From HXMU1420-2 sp017643305 (lineage in GTDB: Bacteria > Pseudomonadota > Alphaproteobacteria > Rhodobacterales > Rhodobacteraceae), in contig OZ244249.1 in assembly GCA_965217135.1 (NCBI GenBank), forward strand, positions 2,604,001 through 2,668,000: a stretch of DNA of 64,000 bases. The letters are read 5' to 3'. Shown here piece by piece: positions 16,379 through 25,759 of the stretch. The notes beneath the pieces were generated by a model. It saw nothing but the letters and a program-made list of their open reading frames with translations, was not told the DNA's origin and ran no database searches. Each line of letters starts with the position of its first letter. Position 1 is the first letter of the stretch. The position numbers were made by a program, and so were the translations under genes.

Positions 16379-17368
16379 TCAATCGTCCGTTTCTTTGATG
16401 CGGCTTGTAAGATGCAAAGCTGCTTGCGGCCCGACCTGGCCCAGTTCGGCCATGAACATAGGCCGCCCTTCGACCAAAACTTGCACACCCTCATGTAGCT
16501 GCATTGGGAAGGTATCTCCCGATTGAAGCTGGATAAGGTTGTGCAGCGCAGTCGTGGGCTGGGCGAGCCGCCCGTTCAGCGACAACGGGATGTTCAAGAT
16601 CGCGCGTTCAAGCCGTTGGCGCCACGACAGGTCGTTGTCGACATAATCCGACTGCACCCGCGAGCGCAATTGCGAGGCGATTGGCTTCAGCGTTTGCAGC
16701 GGGTAAATGACGTCGAAGGTCGCGGGCTCGGTCGTGGGCAACTGCACGACGAAGGAACAGATGATGACTGTCTCGCTCCCATCGACGAACGAGGCGAACT
16801 GCATGTTTTCTTCGCGGCCCTGGATCGAGAAACTCACGGGCGTCAGATCGCGCCATGCCAACTGAAGAGCATTGTTGAGCCCCTCGGTCACGATCTCGAT
16901 AACGCGCTGCTCAGTGGCAGTGAATTCACCCTGAACCCGCTTGAGCGGGCGCACCGCGGTCCCGCCATAATAGGAATTTGTCAGAAGTGAGATGAAATTT
17001 GGCGGCAAGACCAAAAGCTGGCTGCCCCGCAATTCCTCCATGCGACTGTTGGTAAGGCTTACGAATGTTTCCGAGCCAGTGCTATAATCATCGAATGTCT
17101 TGACCTCGGGTGGGAAGGACGAGATACGCGGCTGCACCCGCAGCATCGGTAAAAACACCGAGCGCGCAAGGCGGCTGAAGCGTTCGTTGATCATCCTGAG
17201 CGCGTAGTAATCGCCCAGAAGCGACAGATCGTCCGAGCCGAAGGTGAAGGGCCTGACGCCCGAGTTGTCCCCATCGAAGAACACCCCATCTGTTTCGCTC
17301 GAAGAAGTGCGCAACCCTTCGATCAACGCCTCGACTTCCTCGTTGCTGAGCTTGCGCGACGACACCAT
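16379..17368 (-). CDS. fliM: flagellar motor switch protein FliM
   Basis: 329 aa. The N-terminal CheY-P-binding peptide is present (LSNEEVEALIEGL), so this motor is likely controlled by chemotaxis. The middle domain contains NERFSRLARSVFLPMLRV and, near residue 140, the GGTAV segment; the C-terminus is a SpoA domain. FliM links the FliG ring to FliN. It lies between fliL and fliN with short gaps. Confidence 0.94.
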   Translation of the reverse strand: MVSSRKLSNEEVEALIEGLRTSSSETDGVFFDGDNSGVRPFTFGSDDLSLLGDYYALRMINERFSRLARSVFLPMLRVQPRISSFPPEVKTFDDYSTGSETFVSLTNSRMEELRGSQLLVLPPNFISLLTNSYYGGTAVRPLKRVQGEFTATEQRVIEIVTEGLNNALQLAWRDLTPVSFSIQGREENMQFASFVDGSETVIICSFVVQLPTTEPATFDVIYPLQTLKPIASQLRSRVQSDYVDNDLSWRQRLERAILNIPLSLNGRLAQPTTALHNLIQLQSGDTFPMQLHEGVQVLVEGRPMFMAELGQVGPQAALHLTSRIKETDD

Positions 17369-17385
17369 GTCTTTTCCCCTGCTCC

Positions 17386-17973
17386 CTATTGAAGCACGAA
17401 CGAGGTGAAATGGACGCCCCCGATGCCACCGAAGCCTTCGAGCTCCTCGAGCTTGGCATTGATCGCATCGCGCATCCGTGCGGCGATGGCATCCCGGCCT
17501 TCCTTGCCCTGAACCGCTTCTTCGGTGAATTCACTGATCGCGCCCAGCACCTCGGACCTAAGGGCGAGTTGATGGGTTTCTACATTCTGGATCACCGTCT
17601 CATCATATTGCGTCGATACGCCGATGGCGACCTGAAGGAATTTGCGTGAGCCTAGCAGGTTGGTGGTGAAATTGCCGGGAAACTCGTAATAGCTGGTAAT
17701 AAAAGTGCCGGTTGCCTCAACGGGCTTGGCCATCCGCGTCGGGCCAGTTTCCTCGGTCTCTTCTTCCTCCGGGGGCGGCAGCTGGCCGGCCTCCTGTAAT
17801 TTGCGCTCGATGATCATGTCGATCTCGTTGGAGGGAGTGACATTGTTGCCGAACAGGAAAAACCCCGCTCCAAGTCCAACACCGACAAGGACAAGGCCAC
17901 CTAGGACAAAGAGAAGGATCTGGAGGATCCTGCCTTTTTTAGGTTTGCCTTCCGGCGCGCTCGTATCCGACAT
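17386..17973 (-). CDS. fliL: flagellar basal-body protein FliL
   Basis: 195 aa. A short basic N-terminus, one membrane helix (about 15-40, ILLFVLGGLVLVGVGLGAGFFLFG), an acidic Pro/Glu linker, then the periplasmic FliL domain (YYEFPGNFTTNL … FLQVAIGVSTQY … LRSEVLGAISEFTEEAVQGKEGRDAIAARM). Canonical copy; compare the divergent one at 351-920. It lies between fliK and fliM, 15 bases after fliK. Confidence 0.93.
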   Translation of the reverse strand: MSDTSAPEGKPKKGRILQILLFVLGGLVLVGVGLGAGFFLFGNNVTPSNEIDMIIERKLQEAGQLPPPEEEETEETGPTRMAKPVEATGTFITSYYEFPGNFTTNLLGSRKFLQVAIGVSTQYDETVIQNVETHQLALRSEVLGAISEFTEEAVQGKEGRDAIAARMRDAINAKLEELEGFGGIGGVHFTSFVLQ

Positions 17974-17988
17974 CTTTCAGATCCTCGA

Positions 17989-19716
17989 TTAAGCAAGCAT
18001 GTTGATACCGATGGCCTGGCCCCGGTCAACGCTAATGGGCCCTGCTGCGCTGACATCCTTGGGCTCTTCGCGCGGGGTGGAGTCCATGGTGGGACGGTTG
18101 TGGCGCGGCGCATGTTGCCCATGCTGGCCACCGTTCTGCCCTCGTTCGCCGCCGATGCCCTGATCCTGCGCCGAGAAGCCCGACAATCGATAACCTGATT
18201 GGTCCAGCATCTGCGCCAGACGGTCTTCGGCAGCACCAAACAACCGTGCGACAGCGGCAGTTTCGGTCGCGATATGAACATGGGTGTGGTCTCCGCGCAA
18301 ATCGAGCGAGACCTGGATTTCCCCAAGGTTCTTGGGGCGCAGCGAAATCTCAATATGCTTCGAACCGGCAGCAGTCATGCGCTCGATCTGGGCGACGAAA
18401 CTCTTGTGCCAATCTGCCTCGCGCATGTTCAAGATGCTGGTCATCGGCAGTGCGCTCGGCGCGACGGGCGCAGGTGTCGAGGTCATAAGCGGGGCGCGCA
18501 GCGCGCTGCTGCCGGGAGCATGCGGCTCTCCCTGGCCCACGATCGCTTGCGCGGGATCGAACCGCTGTGCATCGTTGCGTGCCGCCAAATCCTTGCCCGC
18601 GCCGGAAGATACCTGCCCGGATGCTTTCCCATTCTGAATGGCCGCGTTTGCCACCCGGGCCGCCATGGGGGAAGCTAGCGCCGCCAAGGCAGTGCTGCGG
18701 GGCGTGAGGCCGGCGGCTTTCGTGTTTTCCGCCGTTTCGGTCGGGGATGCGCCCGAGTTCACGGACGCAACATCGGGATCGTCTCTGGACACTGCAGGCT
18801 GGATATCCTGCGCGGCGGCCTTTGCCAACTGCGCCGCGACTGGCGAGACCAAAACGGTCGTGGCTTTAGCCGCTGCTTCGGTGAGGATATCGGGTGCGGG
18901 GACCAAGGGCCCCATGCCCGCTTCCACCCGCCTCGTCACGGGAAGGACATGCTGCTTTACAAAGAGTGAGCGGTTGGCGCCTTCTTCTGCTAGATCGGTC
19001 AGCACGGGAGCGGGGACCGTAGCAAGAGCCGGCTGCGCCTCCTTCATGGCGAATGGCGGCTGCGGCACATCCGCGGCCATGGCCGATATGGGAAGTTTCA
19101 CGCTAGGATAGGTTTGCGGCTGCGCAGTCGCGAGAAGCAGAGGCAGCGACGGAGAAGCCCTGCCCCCACCAGTTACTAGGTTGGTTTTCACTGTGACGGA
19201 CTGCGCTGCGTCACGATCCGCGCCGACCAGCACCGCTTGCTCCGCCTCCAGAGGGTTTGATCCAACAGCCGTCTTGGCATGGGCGCTCGCACCGAGGACG
19301 GGAATACGCATAGCGACCAGCTCTTCCAAAGGGATCGCCGCTAAAGAGGAGGGGTCCACGGACTGCACATCGGTAGCGTCAATCAGCGCATCATCAGGCT
19401 TGACCGCCACTGCCCCTGCCGGCGGCAGCTCGGCCTGCTCCTCTAATACATCGTCGAATTGGGCCATTACAGTCTCAAGCCCCGGGAGTGATTGTCTCGC
19501 CTCGCCGTGGAGCTGCCCTAGCTCAGGCAGAACCGGTCCGTCCGCGTCAAGGGGGGCTGGCAGAAACACATCTACCGTTATGGAACCCTCGGAGATCACG
19601 CCATCGGACCCCGAGAACAGCTGTTCGAACCCGAAGCCAGTCACCGGCCTGACCGCACGCGAAAATACACCAAGCTCTATGCCCATTGGCTCCATCAAAT
19701 TGGCGATCACTTTCAT
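17989..19716 (-). CDS. fliK: flagellar hook-length control protein FliK
   Basis: 575 aa. A long low-complexity Ala/Pro/Val-rich body is typical of the ruler part. The conserved C-terminal FliK domain is at about 425-515: AGSKHIEISLRPKNLGEIQVSL, then HVHIATETAAVARLF … LAQMLDQSGYRLSGF. FliK is exported, measures the hook and switches FlhB. It is the first gene of fliKLMN and has its own sigma-54 promoter. The tail after the domain is Gly/Gln/His-rich. Confidence 0.9.
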   Translation of the reverse strand: MKVIANLMEPMGIELGVFSRAVRPVTGFGFEQLFSGSDGVISEGSITVDVFLPAPLDADGPVLPELGQLHGEARQSLPGLETVMAQFDDVLEEQAELPPAGAVAVKPDDALIDATDVQSVDPSSLAAIPLEELVAMRIPVLGASAHAKTAVGSNPLEAEQAVLVGADRDAAQSVTVKTNLVTGGGRASPSLPLLLATAQPQTYPSVKLPISAMAADVPQPPFAMKEAQPALATVPAPVLTDLAEEGANRSLFVKQHVLPVTRRVEAGMGPLVPAPDILTEAAAKATTVLVSPVAAQLAKAAAQDIQPAVSRDDPDVASVNSGASPTETAENTKAAGLTPRSTALAALASPMAARVANAAIQNGKASGQVSSGAGKDLAARNDAQRFDPAQAIVGQGEPHAPGSSALRAPLMTSTPAPVAPSALPMTSILNMREADWHKSFVAQIERMTAAGSKHIEISLRPKNLGEIQVSLDLRGDHTHVHIATETAAVARLFGAAEDRLAQMLDQSGYRLSGFSAQDQGIGGERGQNGGQHGQHAPRHNRPTMDSTPREEPKDVSAAGPISVDRGQAIGINMLA

Positions 19717-19776
19717 GGTCAGGATTACCCCTGCTGATCAAGAATGTCGAACAAATGCTCATCGGCAAGCGTCGCT

Positions 19777-19792
19777 GCAAGAAAAGTGCCAA
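19777..19792 (-). promoter_or_regulatory. sigma-54 promoter of fliKLMN
   Basis: Minus strand TGGCACTTTTCTTGCA: TGGCAC, five bases, TTGCA, exact consensus. It lies in the gap between fliJ and fliK, with a predicted start near 19767 and a leader of about 50 bases. Confidence 0.75.
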
Positions 19793-19809
19793 GCGATCTG
19801 GGCTTAGCT

Positions 19810-20229
19810 CTACTTATTTTGTCTTGCGCCGTGCGGTGGCAACTGGCCTTCCGCGCGGCTTTCGCGATTTTCGACTTCATCCTTCCGTGCCACGAGACTG
19901 CGTTCTTCAAGGATTTTTTCCCGTTTTTTGTGATACAGCAGCGCCTCACGGGCCTGGACCAATTCGGTCGTCAAAAAGGCGCTGCGGTTTTCCAGCACTT
20001 CCAACTGCTCTTGCATCTGTCGCATATACCAGGCCCGCGATCGCAATTCCGAGGGCGACATCGGCTCATGAAGTTGCGAATTAACCTGGATCAGGCTTAT
20101 CAACTTTTCCTGCACCCCAGTGGCACGCTCGATTTCGCCAAACAATTCACCGACTGCCCGGGCCTCGCGCCTGGCCCGCAAGACTTCGCGCAGCTTCATC
20201 AAGCTAATCAAACGCTCTGGACGCGACAT
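19810..20229 (-). CDS. fliJ: FliJ-like export chaperone
   Basis: 139 aa, almost wholly alpha-helical with Arg/Glu/Leu heptads (LMKLREVLRARREARAVGELFGEIERA … MRQMQEQLEVLENR). The family is weakly conserved; size, coiled coil and position right after fliI identify it. FliJ acts as the central stalk in the FliI ATPase ring. It is the last gene of fleT-fliEFGHIJ. Confidence 0.75.
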   Translation of the reverse strand: MSRPERLISLMKLREVLRARREARAVGELFGEIERATGVQEKLISLIQVNSQLHEPMSPSELRSRAWYMRQMQEQLEVLENRSAFLTTELVQAREALLYHKKREKILEERSLVARKDEVENRESRAEGQLPPHGARQNK

Positions 20230-20236
20230 GCTCCTA

Positions 20237-21565
20237 TCACCCTTCCATCATCGCGATCAGGTCTTTTTGGCTTTCGGCAAAACCGGCGGGTTCGTTCGGG
20301 GCCTGCTTAATGAAGCCCGTCAGCTTGGGCCACAGCGATACGGCTAGGTCCAAATCTGGGTCCTGGCCGGACTGGTAGCCCCCCATCAGCATAAGGTCGC
20401 GATTTTCAAGATAAAGTGATACAAGCCTACGAAAGCGCATCGCGGCAGCCTGTTGGCGGGGCGGTGTGATATCGGACATCACCCGGCTTACAGAGGCTGT
20501 AATGTCGACCGCCGGGTAGATGCCAAGCTGGGTCTGGTGTCGCGACAGAACGATATGACCGTCCAAAACAGCGCGCGCGGTGTCTACCACCGGATCATTG
20601 GTGGTGTCATCGCCATCGGCCAGAACGGTGTAGAACGATGTGATCGCGCCCTCGCCCTCACTCCCGGTGCCTGAGCGCTCGACCAAGGCAGGGATTAGCG
20701 ACACGACCGAAGGCGGGTAGCCCTTGACAGTCGGCTGCTCGCCCAAAGCAAGGCCAACCTCGCGTCGTGCATGGGCGACGCGCGTCAGGCTGTCCATGAT
20801 CAGCAAAACCTCTTTGCCCTGGGCGCGGAAGTATTCTGCGATGGCGGTGGCACGATGCGCGCCGCGGATGCGCAGCAGCGCCGAACGGTCGGCGGGTACG
20901 GCAACGACGACGACTTTGCGCCGCGCATCGCCCCCCATCACCTGTTCAACCATGGCGCCCACTTCGCGCCCACGCTCACCGATCAGGGCCACGACGATCA
21001 CTTCGGCCTCGGAAAAGCGAGTCATCATCGACAAGAGCACCGATTTGCCCACCCCCGAGCCTGCGATGATCCCAAGCCGCTGGCCGCGTCCCACCGACAA
21101 GAGCGCATTGACCACGCGCACCCCGACATCGAGGGGTTGGGCTAAGGGCTTGCGCGCCAAGGGGTTCAAAGGGCGGCCCATCAGGGGCCAACTCTCACTG
21201 GGCAAAAGCGGACCCAGCTTATCGAGCGGGTTGCCCTGCGCATCTATCACACGGCCCAGCAATTCGGGGCCGACCTTGATCCGGTTGTCCGCCTCGATCG
21301 CGGTGACACGGCCGCCGATTTCGACACGGGCATCCAGATCATAGAGGAACAAAAGGTTTCGCCCGTCGCGCAGACCGATAACTTCGGCCAATGCCGGTTC
21401 ATGGTCATTGGTTTCGACCTTGCAGACCGCCCCGACCAGGACAGGAAAACCGTCGCATTCAAGGATCTGGCCATCGAAGCGGGTGACGCGGCCCGAGGCG
21501 ACAAGGCGGCGTTGATCGGGCAGCGCGGCAAGATCGGCGCGCAGGGTGTCGACAATGGCGTTCAT
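20237..21565 (-). CDS. fliI: flagellum-specific ATPase FliI
   Basis: 442 aa. F1-beta-like ATPase with Walker A GSGVGKS (near 168-175), the Walker B stretch VLLIMDSLTRVAHARREVGLALGE, and the FliI/SctN marker GEPPxxxGYPPSV-type loop, here GEQPTVKGYPPSV. The N-terminal barrel (about 20-90) and C-terminal helical domain are present. It energises unfolding and export of flagellar substrates. It overlaps fliH by four bases (ATGA). Confidence 0.96.
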   Translation of the reverse strand: MNAIVDTLRADLAALPDQRRLVASGRVTRFDGQILECDGFPVLVGAVCKVETNDHEPALAEVIGLRDGRNLLFLYDLDARVEIGGRVTAIEADNRIKVGPELLGRVIDAQGNPLDKLGPLLPSESWPLMGRPLNPLARKPLAQPLDVGVRVVNALLSVGRGQRLGIIAGSGVGKSVLLSMMTRFSEAEVIVVALIGERGREVGAMVEQVMGGDARRKVVVVAVPADRSALLRIRGAHRATAIAEYFRAQGKEVLLIMDSLTRVAHARREVGLALGEQPTVKGYPPSVVSLIPALVERSGTGSEGEGAITSFYTVLADGDDTTNDPVVDTARAVLDGHIVLSRHQTQLGIYPAVDITASVSRVMSDITPPRQQAAAMRFRRLVSLYLENRDLMLMGGYQSGQDPDLDLAVSLWPKLTGFIKQAPNEPAGFAESQKDLIAMMEG

Positions 21566-22572
21566 TTTTCCTCAGGCCTCGGCTCTGCGGTCTGCTTGGG
21601 ATTGACTCGGGTGGTCTTGCGCGGGGCCGGTTGACCAAGAATGTGATCCGACAGGCGCAAACCACCCACCGTCAGATCGACATCGCCACGCGATAGATCC
21701 TGAGCTGTGACGATGTGCATGGAGGCAAGGGTTTCGGAGCCCTGGATCAGGGTGTCGATCGCCGCCAAATCATCGGAATTTAACCGCAAGACCGGCTGGC
21801 TTGACTGAGCATGGACACGGTCGGCCAGGGCCTCAATTCGCTCAACGAAAGCGTCGGGCAAGGTGTCAATCTCCAGCCCCGCGCGTTCGGATGAGAGGCG
21901 CAATACTGCCTCGACCATATCGGCGCGCAACTGAGCCATGGTGCTGGCAGGCGGCTGTGCAAGGGCTTGGGCGGCGGCTTGAAGGGCAACGGTTGCGGCG
22001 CTCAGGCTGTCACGCAATTCGGCCTCGGCCTCGGCGCGGCCCGCAGCGAACGCCTCGGCCCGGATGCGTTCTTCCGTGGCGGGATCAAGGGGCTCTGTGG
22101 CATCGGTCGGCATCGCCACCAGGGCCGGAGAAGGCGCCTCAACTTCAGGCATTGTCGCTCCAACCGCCTCTGCATCAGCCACGGACATCTTGGCACCAGA
22201 TGCGTCATCGGGCGCATCAAACGCCTCAAACGGTTCAGGCGGGGGCATGTCGTACGCATCCTCGGAGGGTGGCGCGGCCTGTTGGTCGGTTGCGTCATCC
22301 TCGGCGTCGGGCAAGGACGCATGATCCACTTTGGAGGTATCATCCTCAGCTGGCGCGTCTTGCACATCTTGAGCCTTGGCCGCCTCGCGCCGTTGCTTAG
22401 CCAGTTCCAGCAGGCTCTTGGGCCGAAAGGCATCGGTTTTGCCCTGCGGCACCATCTGCGATGGCCGATAGGCTTCATTACGGGCCGCTGCGATCAACCT
22501 CGTGATCTCGCTTTTGCCTAGCGGCGCGGTATCGGGATCGACAGCCTCAGGGCTGGTTTCAGTCGGTTGCAT
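21562..22572 (-). CDS. fliH: FliH-like ATPase regulator
   Basis: 336 aa, longer than most FliH because of an acidic, Pro/Ala-rich disordered N-terminal half (about 1-165). The C-terminal half is FliH-like: EERIRAEAFAAGRAEAEAELRDSL coiled coil with Ala/Gly spacing, then MAQLRADMVEAVLRLSSERAG and a small C-terminal domain. FliH holds FliI at the base. It sits between fliG and fliI, the usual place, coupled to fliI. Confidence 0.82.
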   Translation of the reverse strand: MQPTETSPEAVDPDTAPLGKSEITRLIAAARNEAYRPSQMVPQGKTDAFRPKSLLELAKQRREAAKAQDVQDAPAEDDTSKVDHASLPDAEDDATDQQAAPPSEDAYDMPPPEPFEAFDAPDDASGAKMSVADAEAVGATMPEVEAPSPALVAMPTDATEPLDPATEERIRAEAFAAGRAEAEAELRDSLSAATVALQAAAQALAQPPASTMAQLRADMVEAVLRLSSERAGLEIDTLPDAFVERIEALADRVHAQSSQPVLRLNSDDLAAIDTLIQGSETLASMHIVTAQDLSRGDVDLTVGGLRLSDHILGQPAPRKTTRVNPKQTAEPRPEEK

Positions 22573-22575
22573 GGC

Positions 22576-23616
22576 TTAGACCATCTCGTCACCGCCACGC
22601 CCGGCCAGAACGATCGTACCATCGTCCGACATCTTGCGCGCGATATCGATGATTTGCTTTTGCGCCTCTTGCACCTCGGTCAGACGGATCGGGCCAAGCG
22701 CCTCCATCTCGTCCTTGATATTATCGGCGGCGCGGGTGGACATACAGCCAAAGAGCTTTTCGCGCAGTACCGCGTCCGCGCCCTTCAGGGCCAACACCAG
22801 AACATCGGTATCGATGGAGCGCAGCAGATTCTGCAGCGAACGCTCGTCGGACATGACGAGATTGTCGAAGACAAACATATTGTCCTGAATGGCGGTCATC
22901 AGGTCCTTATCAGCCTTTTTGATGTCCTTCATGATTCTCTGTTCCATCGCGGTCTTTGTGAAATTCATAATCTTCGCCGCCGCCTTGACGCCGCCGATCT
23001 GCGAGGCCCGCAGGGTGGTGTTGGCCTTGAACTTGAGCTGCATCACTCGCTCGAGCTCGCGCACGGCATCGGGCTGCACTGTTTCCAGCGTGGCGATTCG
23101 AGAGACCACTTCGGGCTGAAGATCATGCGGCAAAAGCCCTAGCACATCGGCAGCCAAGCCGTAGTCGAGATAGGAGACGATCAGCGCGACGATCTGGGGG
23201 TGTTCATCCATGATCAGCTCCGCGATCGCACGGGCATCCATCCAGTCTAGTATATCTATCGGCCGCTCCGAGGAGGCCGGAGTGATCCGGCTGAGAACCG
23301 ATTGCGCCTTGTCCCCGCCCAGTGCTTTAGTCAAAACGTTGCGTATGTAGTTGCCTGCCCCAAGTCCGATGCTGGTCTGTTGCTTGATGATGGTCAAGAA
23401 CTCGTCGAGGACAAAATTGACGGTTTCCTGATCGACGCCCTGAACCGAATACATCGCAGCGCCAAGGTGCTGCACCTCGCGCGGACTCAGGTTCTTGAGG
23501 ATCTCGGCAGCTTCGTCTTCGCCCAAAAGCATCATCAAAATCGCAGATTTCTGCGTACCCGTCAGGGTATCGAACAGACGTTCCTCCTGTTCGGCGGGTT
23601 TTGCTGCTTCAGGCAT
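22576..23616 (-). CDS. fliG: flagellar motor switch protein FliG
   Basis: 346 aa from ATG 23616, preceded by AGGGGAAC; a longer frame to 23670 lacks a ribosome-binding site. Three FliG domains are seen: an N-terminal one binding FliF (TGTQKSAILMMLLGEDEAAEIL), a middle one (EHPQIVALIVSYLD, EHPQ motif) and a C-terminal one (VLALKGADAVLREKLFGCMSTRAADNI), with charged torque residues near 290-315. It generates torque with the stator. Confidence 0.96.
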   Translation of the reverse strand: MPEAAKPAEQEERLFDTLTGTQKSAILMMLLGEDEAAEILKNLSPREVQHLGAAMYSVQGVDQETVNFVLDEFLTIIKQQTSIGLGAGNYIRNVLTKALGGDKAQSVLSRITPASSERPIDILDWMDARAIAELIMDEHPQIVALIVSYLDYGLAADVLGLLPHDLQPEVVSRIATLETVQPDAVRELERVMQLKFKANTTLRASQIGGVKAAAKIMNFTKTAMEQRIMKDIKKADKDLMTAIQDNMFVFDNLVMSDERSLQNLLRSIDTDVLVLALKGADAVLREKLFGCMSTRAADNIKDEMEALGPIRLTEVQEAQKQIIDIARKMSDDGTIVLAGRGGDEMV

Positions 23617-23670
23617 TCGGTTCGTTCCCCTGCTGTAGATGGATCGGCACAGCAGCCCTAACTTGGGCAA

Positions 23671-25410
23671 TCAGGCCTTTTGATCCAGCTCCTTTTTCAT
23701 CATCTGCTTGAACACATTCGACACGCGGCCAGCCTCGTCGCCTACAATCATACGAATAATAGCGACCTTGTCATCGTAGGTATTCGCGGTATCGAGCATC
23801 TCCAAAGAGATGTTCGACTTCTTCGGTTTGAGCTTGGCCTTGATGTTCTCAAGGGTTTCGCCGTCACCGACCTCGACGGATTCCAGTGCCTCCGCCTCAT
23901 CCTCGGACAAGCCGCCATGCTCCATCGCGCCGCCGCCAGAGGGCACAAGCACACGGTTGAGAAGTGGGCGGATCACTCCGAGCGTGACGATCGCCAGAAG
24001 CAGAATCGTCACGAACTGTTTGGCGATCTGTTGAATCCAGTCGGTCTGGAACCAAGACACAGACACCCCTTCGAGGGTCGAAACAAAGGGCTTTGCAGTG
24101 ACGGTCAGCGTATCACCGCGCGCGGGGTTCAGTCCGATGGCGCTACTAACCAGCCGTTCGATGTCGGCAATGGCTTCGGGCGACATGGTTTCCGGCCGCT
24201 CAAGCCCGGTTTCGGGGTCGGTTATCATCTGGGTGCGCAAGAGCAAAGCGGCGTCGATCTTGATGATGCGGTTGGAGGGCGCCATCGTGGTCGATACCCG
24301 GCGGCTGACCTCGTAATTGCGTAATTCGCTGCTGGAGCGGTTCTCGCTCTGGTTGGTGCCGCCACCTCCGGCAAGACCGTCGGTGATATCAGTCTCGGTC
24401 GGTGCGGTATTCGCGGTGGCACCGGGCACACCGCGCGCCTCGGCATTGGCCGCAACATCCAGGGTGTTTTGCTCGCTCCGCAGCGCCGTGCCCTCGGGAT
24501 CGACACGTTCTTCGGTGACTTCGCTGCGGGTGAAATCGATCTCGATGTTGACCTGTGCATTAACATTGCCCGGCCCGACGATGGGCGTGACAAGCGATTC
24601 AATGCGCGAGCGATAGATGCCTTCCAGCCGCATCCGGTGTTGAAGTTGTGTATCCGTCAGGATCGAGGCGGGATCATCGAGCGATTTCGACAACATGCGA
24701 CCCGCCTGGTCAATAACTGTCACGTTTTCGCGCGCCATGCCCGCCACAGAGGTGGAGACAAGGTTGACGATGGCTTCGACCTGTCCCTCGTCCAGCCGCC
24801 GCCCCGATGCCAGCTGCAAAAAAACCGAAGCGGTCGGTGGTTCCTGTCGGCGCACAAAAGCTGAGCGTTCAGGTAACGCCAGATGCACCCGAGCCACCTG
24901 AACCGCCGAAATTTCGTTGATCGAGCGAGCCAGTTCGATTTCCTGCGCATGTTTCAGGCGCACCATCTCGACCGAGCGCGAGGTGCCCATTGGAATATCA
25001 TTGAGCGCCGCATAGCCTTCGGGCGCGGAACTGGGCAGGCCCTGCGCTGCAAGGCTCATCCGCGAGCGGTGATAGTCGCCGACGGGAACGAGGACATCGC
25101 CGGTCGCCGGATCAAGCGACACGGCAATGCCCGCATTGGTCAGCGCATCCACCACATTGGCCTTATCGGCTTCTGACAGGGACGCGTACAGCGTCGTGCG
25201 CGCAGGCTCGCGCATGTAGAGATAGGCGGCCAGCCCCAGCACCACCGCAAGCGCCGCGATTATCATGGGCATGGCGCGTTGAAAACCCGGTTGCGCCGTG
25301 ACTGATTTCAAACTCGCCAGCATATTGCCGCTGGACGGCACTAAGGCCGAGCCACGCATTGCGGCCTCATCGCTCATCTGGGGGCGCTGTGTCGTTTCTA
25401 CCATGATCAC
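23671..25410 (-). CDS. fliF: flagellar MS-ring protein FliF
   Basis: 579 aa. An N-terminal membrane helix (about 48-66) and a second one near 455-478, with the ring-building motifs between: LYASLSEADKANVVDALTNAGI, GTSRSVEMVRLKHAQEIELARSI, and VARVHLALPERSAFVR. A Gly-rich loop with NQSENRSSSELRNYEVSRRV (about 345-365) and a C-terminal FliG-binding tail complete the family layout. Start GTG at 25410 has AGAGGAAC at better spacing than the ATG at 25404. Confidence 0.95.
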   Translation of the reverse strand: MIMVETTQRPQMSDEAAMRGSALVPSSGNMLASLKSVTAQPGFQRAMPMIIAALAVVLGLAAYLYMREPARTTLYASLSEADKANVVDALTNAGIAVSLDPATGDVLVPVGDYHRSRMSLAAQGLPSSAPEGYAALNDIPMGTSRSVEMVRLKHAQEIELARSINEISAVQVARVHLALPERSAFVRRQEPPTASVFLQLASGRRLDEGQVEAIVNLVSTSVAGMARENVTVIDQAGRMLSKSLDDPASILTDTQLQHRMRLEGIYRSRIESLVTPIVGPGNVNAQVNIEIDFTRSEVTEERVDPEGTALRSEQNTLDVAANAEARGVPGATANTAPTETDITDGLAGGGGTNQSENRSSSELRNYEVSRRVSTTMAPSNRIIKIDAALLLRTQMITDPETGLERPETMSPEAIADIERLVSSAIGLNPARGDTLTVTAKPFVSTLEGVSVSWFQTDWIQQIAKQFVTILLLAIVTLGVIRPLLNRVLVPSGGGAMEHGGLSEDEAEALESVEVGDGETLENIKAKLKPKKSNISLEMLDTANTYDDKVAIIRMIVGDEAGRVSNVFKQMMKKELDQKA

Positions 25411-25444
25411 TAACGTTCCTCTTGGTTGCCTGTACCGCTACGCG

Positions 25445-25759
25445 TCAAACGGGCATGTTCATGATGTCTTTGTAGGCACTCAGCGCCTTATTGCGGACGT
25501 TGAGGGTCAACTGAAAGCCAAGCGAGGACACCTGTTGCGCAATCATGACCTTGGCGAGGTTCTGCTCGGTGCCTACCTCAAAGGCCGTGGCCAGCGCCGC
25601 CGCCTCGTTTTGCGCCGAAGCCACAGATTTCAACCCGTCGACCAGTCGCTGCGAGAATTCGGGACTATCAGTCCTGGGTTCCAGCGCCTCTTGCGATTTT
25701 GTGAGGGACCGCAGGTGGGTCTGGTCGACTTGGTATTTTAGCCCGCTGACATTGGTCAT
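25445..25759 (-). CDS. fliE: flagellar hook-basal body protein FliE
   Basis: 104 aa, the usual FliE size. The C-terminal half is diagnostic: TAFEVGTEQNLAKVMIAQQVSSLGFQLTLNVRNKALSAYKDIMNMPV (typically 'DIHxVMIAxQKAxLxFxLTxQVRNKxVxAYQEIMRMxV'). FliE joins the MS ring to the rod. It overlaps fleT by four bases. Confidence 0.94.
   Translation of the reverse strand: MTNVSGLKYQVDQTHLRSLTKSQEALEPRTDSPEFSQRLVDGLKSVASAQNEAAALATAFEVGTEQNLAKVMIAQQVSSLGFQLTLNVRNKALSAYKDIMNMPV

Noticed and set aside
19547..19792. Minus-strand 81-codon frame at the fliK start
   Set aside because: It begins inside the sigma-54 promoter of fliKLMN and overlaps fliK in another frame.
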